A stretch of DNA of 6,167 nucleotides from Planctomycetota bacterium (GTDB taxonomy: Bacteria > Planctomycetota > Phycisphaerae > WQYP01): the NCBI GenBank assembly GCA_021838985.1, contig JAKCCC010000131.1, positions 1-6,167 on the forward strand, in the 5' to 3' direction. The translations under genes were made by a program, and so were the position numbers. The stretch's first letter is position 1. Every line of letters begins with the position of its first letter. The notes beneath the pieces were generated by a model. The model did no database searches, was not told where the DNA came from, and saw only the letters and a program-made list of their open reading frames with translations. Shown piece by piece: positions 5,735 to 6,167 of the stretch.

Positions 5735-6167
5735 TTACAGGGGCGCCGGGGCCTTGCCAGCATTTTGGCCCGCGCTGATCAGCACTTCATTCCAAGTAAT
5801 CTGCCGGGCGGCGGGACAGCCGAGCCGCCGGGCCAATCGTGCGGTCCAACAGGCCTGAAAGTTTTCCACGGACACAAAACTGGCCAAAATCCTGCACGCC
5901 GGTGAAGGCGAAAACGCTTCCGCAGATTGCAGCGCCGCCGCCAGCGCCGGCCCGACCACCTCCGGCTCCGCCGAATCCACCAGCCAACCCAACCGAAACA
6001 GTGGAACCACGCGCGCCGCCCACGCGAAATTCGTCGCCAGCACAGGCCGGCCATAGAATGCGGCGCGCAGGGCGATGTTAGAGCCGCCGAAATGATTTTG
6101 GTACAGCACTGCCACGACGTCCGCGGCGGCCACAGCCGCGTTCAGTAACCTGTCTGGCAGAACCTCG
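5735..6167 (-). CDS. GT-B (GT4-like) glycosyltransferase, C-terminal part (5' end beyond window)
   Basis: The frame is open through the right edge and ends at TAA 5735-5737, leaving 143 residues. The N-terminal visible part reads as the second Rossmann domain of a GT4-like enzyme: AAADVVAVLYQNHFGGSN, then an A-L-R-A-A-F-Y-G-R-P-V-L-A-T-N-F strand-helix, matching the family's aDv-x-P-Y...S...l-x-A-x-x-G-x-P-V-l-at pattern where the donor nucleotide is bound. The usual E-x7-E motif is not clear: the stretch corresponding to it has Gln-Asn-His instead of acidic residues. A GTG at 6133 is only an internal Val and not the start. The final 40 residues lack family signatures. It is the first visible gene of the minus-strand glycosyltransferase run, 27 bp before the GT2 start. 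GT4-like is my best placement; a neighbouring GT-B family is possible. Confidence 0.75.
   Translation of the reverse strand, partial: EVLPDRLLNAAVAAADVVAVLYQNHFGGSNIALRAAFYGRPVLATNFAWAARVVPLFRLGWLVDSAEPEVVGPALAAALQSAEAFSPSPACRILASFVSVENFQACWTARLARRLGCPAARQITWNEVLISAGQNAGKAPAPL

Overview
The window is a GC-rich bacterial stretch dominated by glycosyltransferases. Five are visible, from at least four families: two GT2-type, one GT-B (GT4-like), one GT9 (heptosyltransferase-like) and one GT10 (fucosyltransferase-like). A DUF4143-type P-loop ATPase lies among them. This is the make-up of a surface-polysaccharide or lipooligosaccharide assembly locus. The host is most likely Gram-negative, because GT9 enzymes usually act on LPS core or similar surface glycans. 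The style of the non-coding spacer (short GC-rich palindromes, tandem GATCCGTGT units, repeated GTCGCC/GGCGAC) and the TTG/GTG-tolerant starts remind me of Verrucomicrobiota or other PVC genomes. That lineage guess is inference from memory, not from any search.

Layout from left to right. Positions 1-450 (minus) hold the N-terminal 150 residues of a GT2 glycosyltransferase that runs off the left edge. Positions 458-1657 (minus) hold a complete AAA_14/DUF4143 ATPase, whose stop lies only 7 nt before the GT2 start, so the two are probably co-transcribed. Positions 1658-2327 are a 670-bp divergent spacer without a credible gene. It contains short direct and inverted repeats and a perfect 12-bp palindrome. 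Positions 2328-3596 (plus) hold a GT10-family enzyme with an extra small N-terminal beta-rich domain. Its end overlaps, convergently and by 11 bp, the end of a three-gene minus-strand run of GT9 (3586-4803), GT2 (4748-5707) and the C-terminus of a GT-B enzyme (5735 to beyond 6167).

The three right-hand genes are packed like an operon read right to left, with a 27-bp gap and then a 56-bp overlap or a 16-bp gap depending on the GT9 start. The enzymes probably add successive sugars to one glycan. The mixture of a heptosyltransferase-like and a fucosyltransferase-like enzyme suggests a decorated core or short O-chain. No polymerase, flippase, ligase or sugar-nucleotide synthesis gene is in view, so the product cannot be named.

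Nothing here is clearly an undescribed system. The points most worth following are the GT10 domain architecture and its altered motif, the ATPase coupled to a glycosyltransferase, and the repeat mosaic with its palindrome between the divergent genes.
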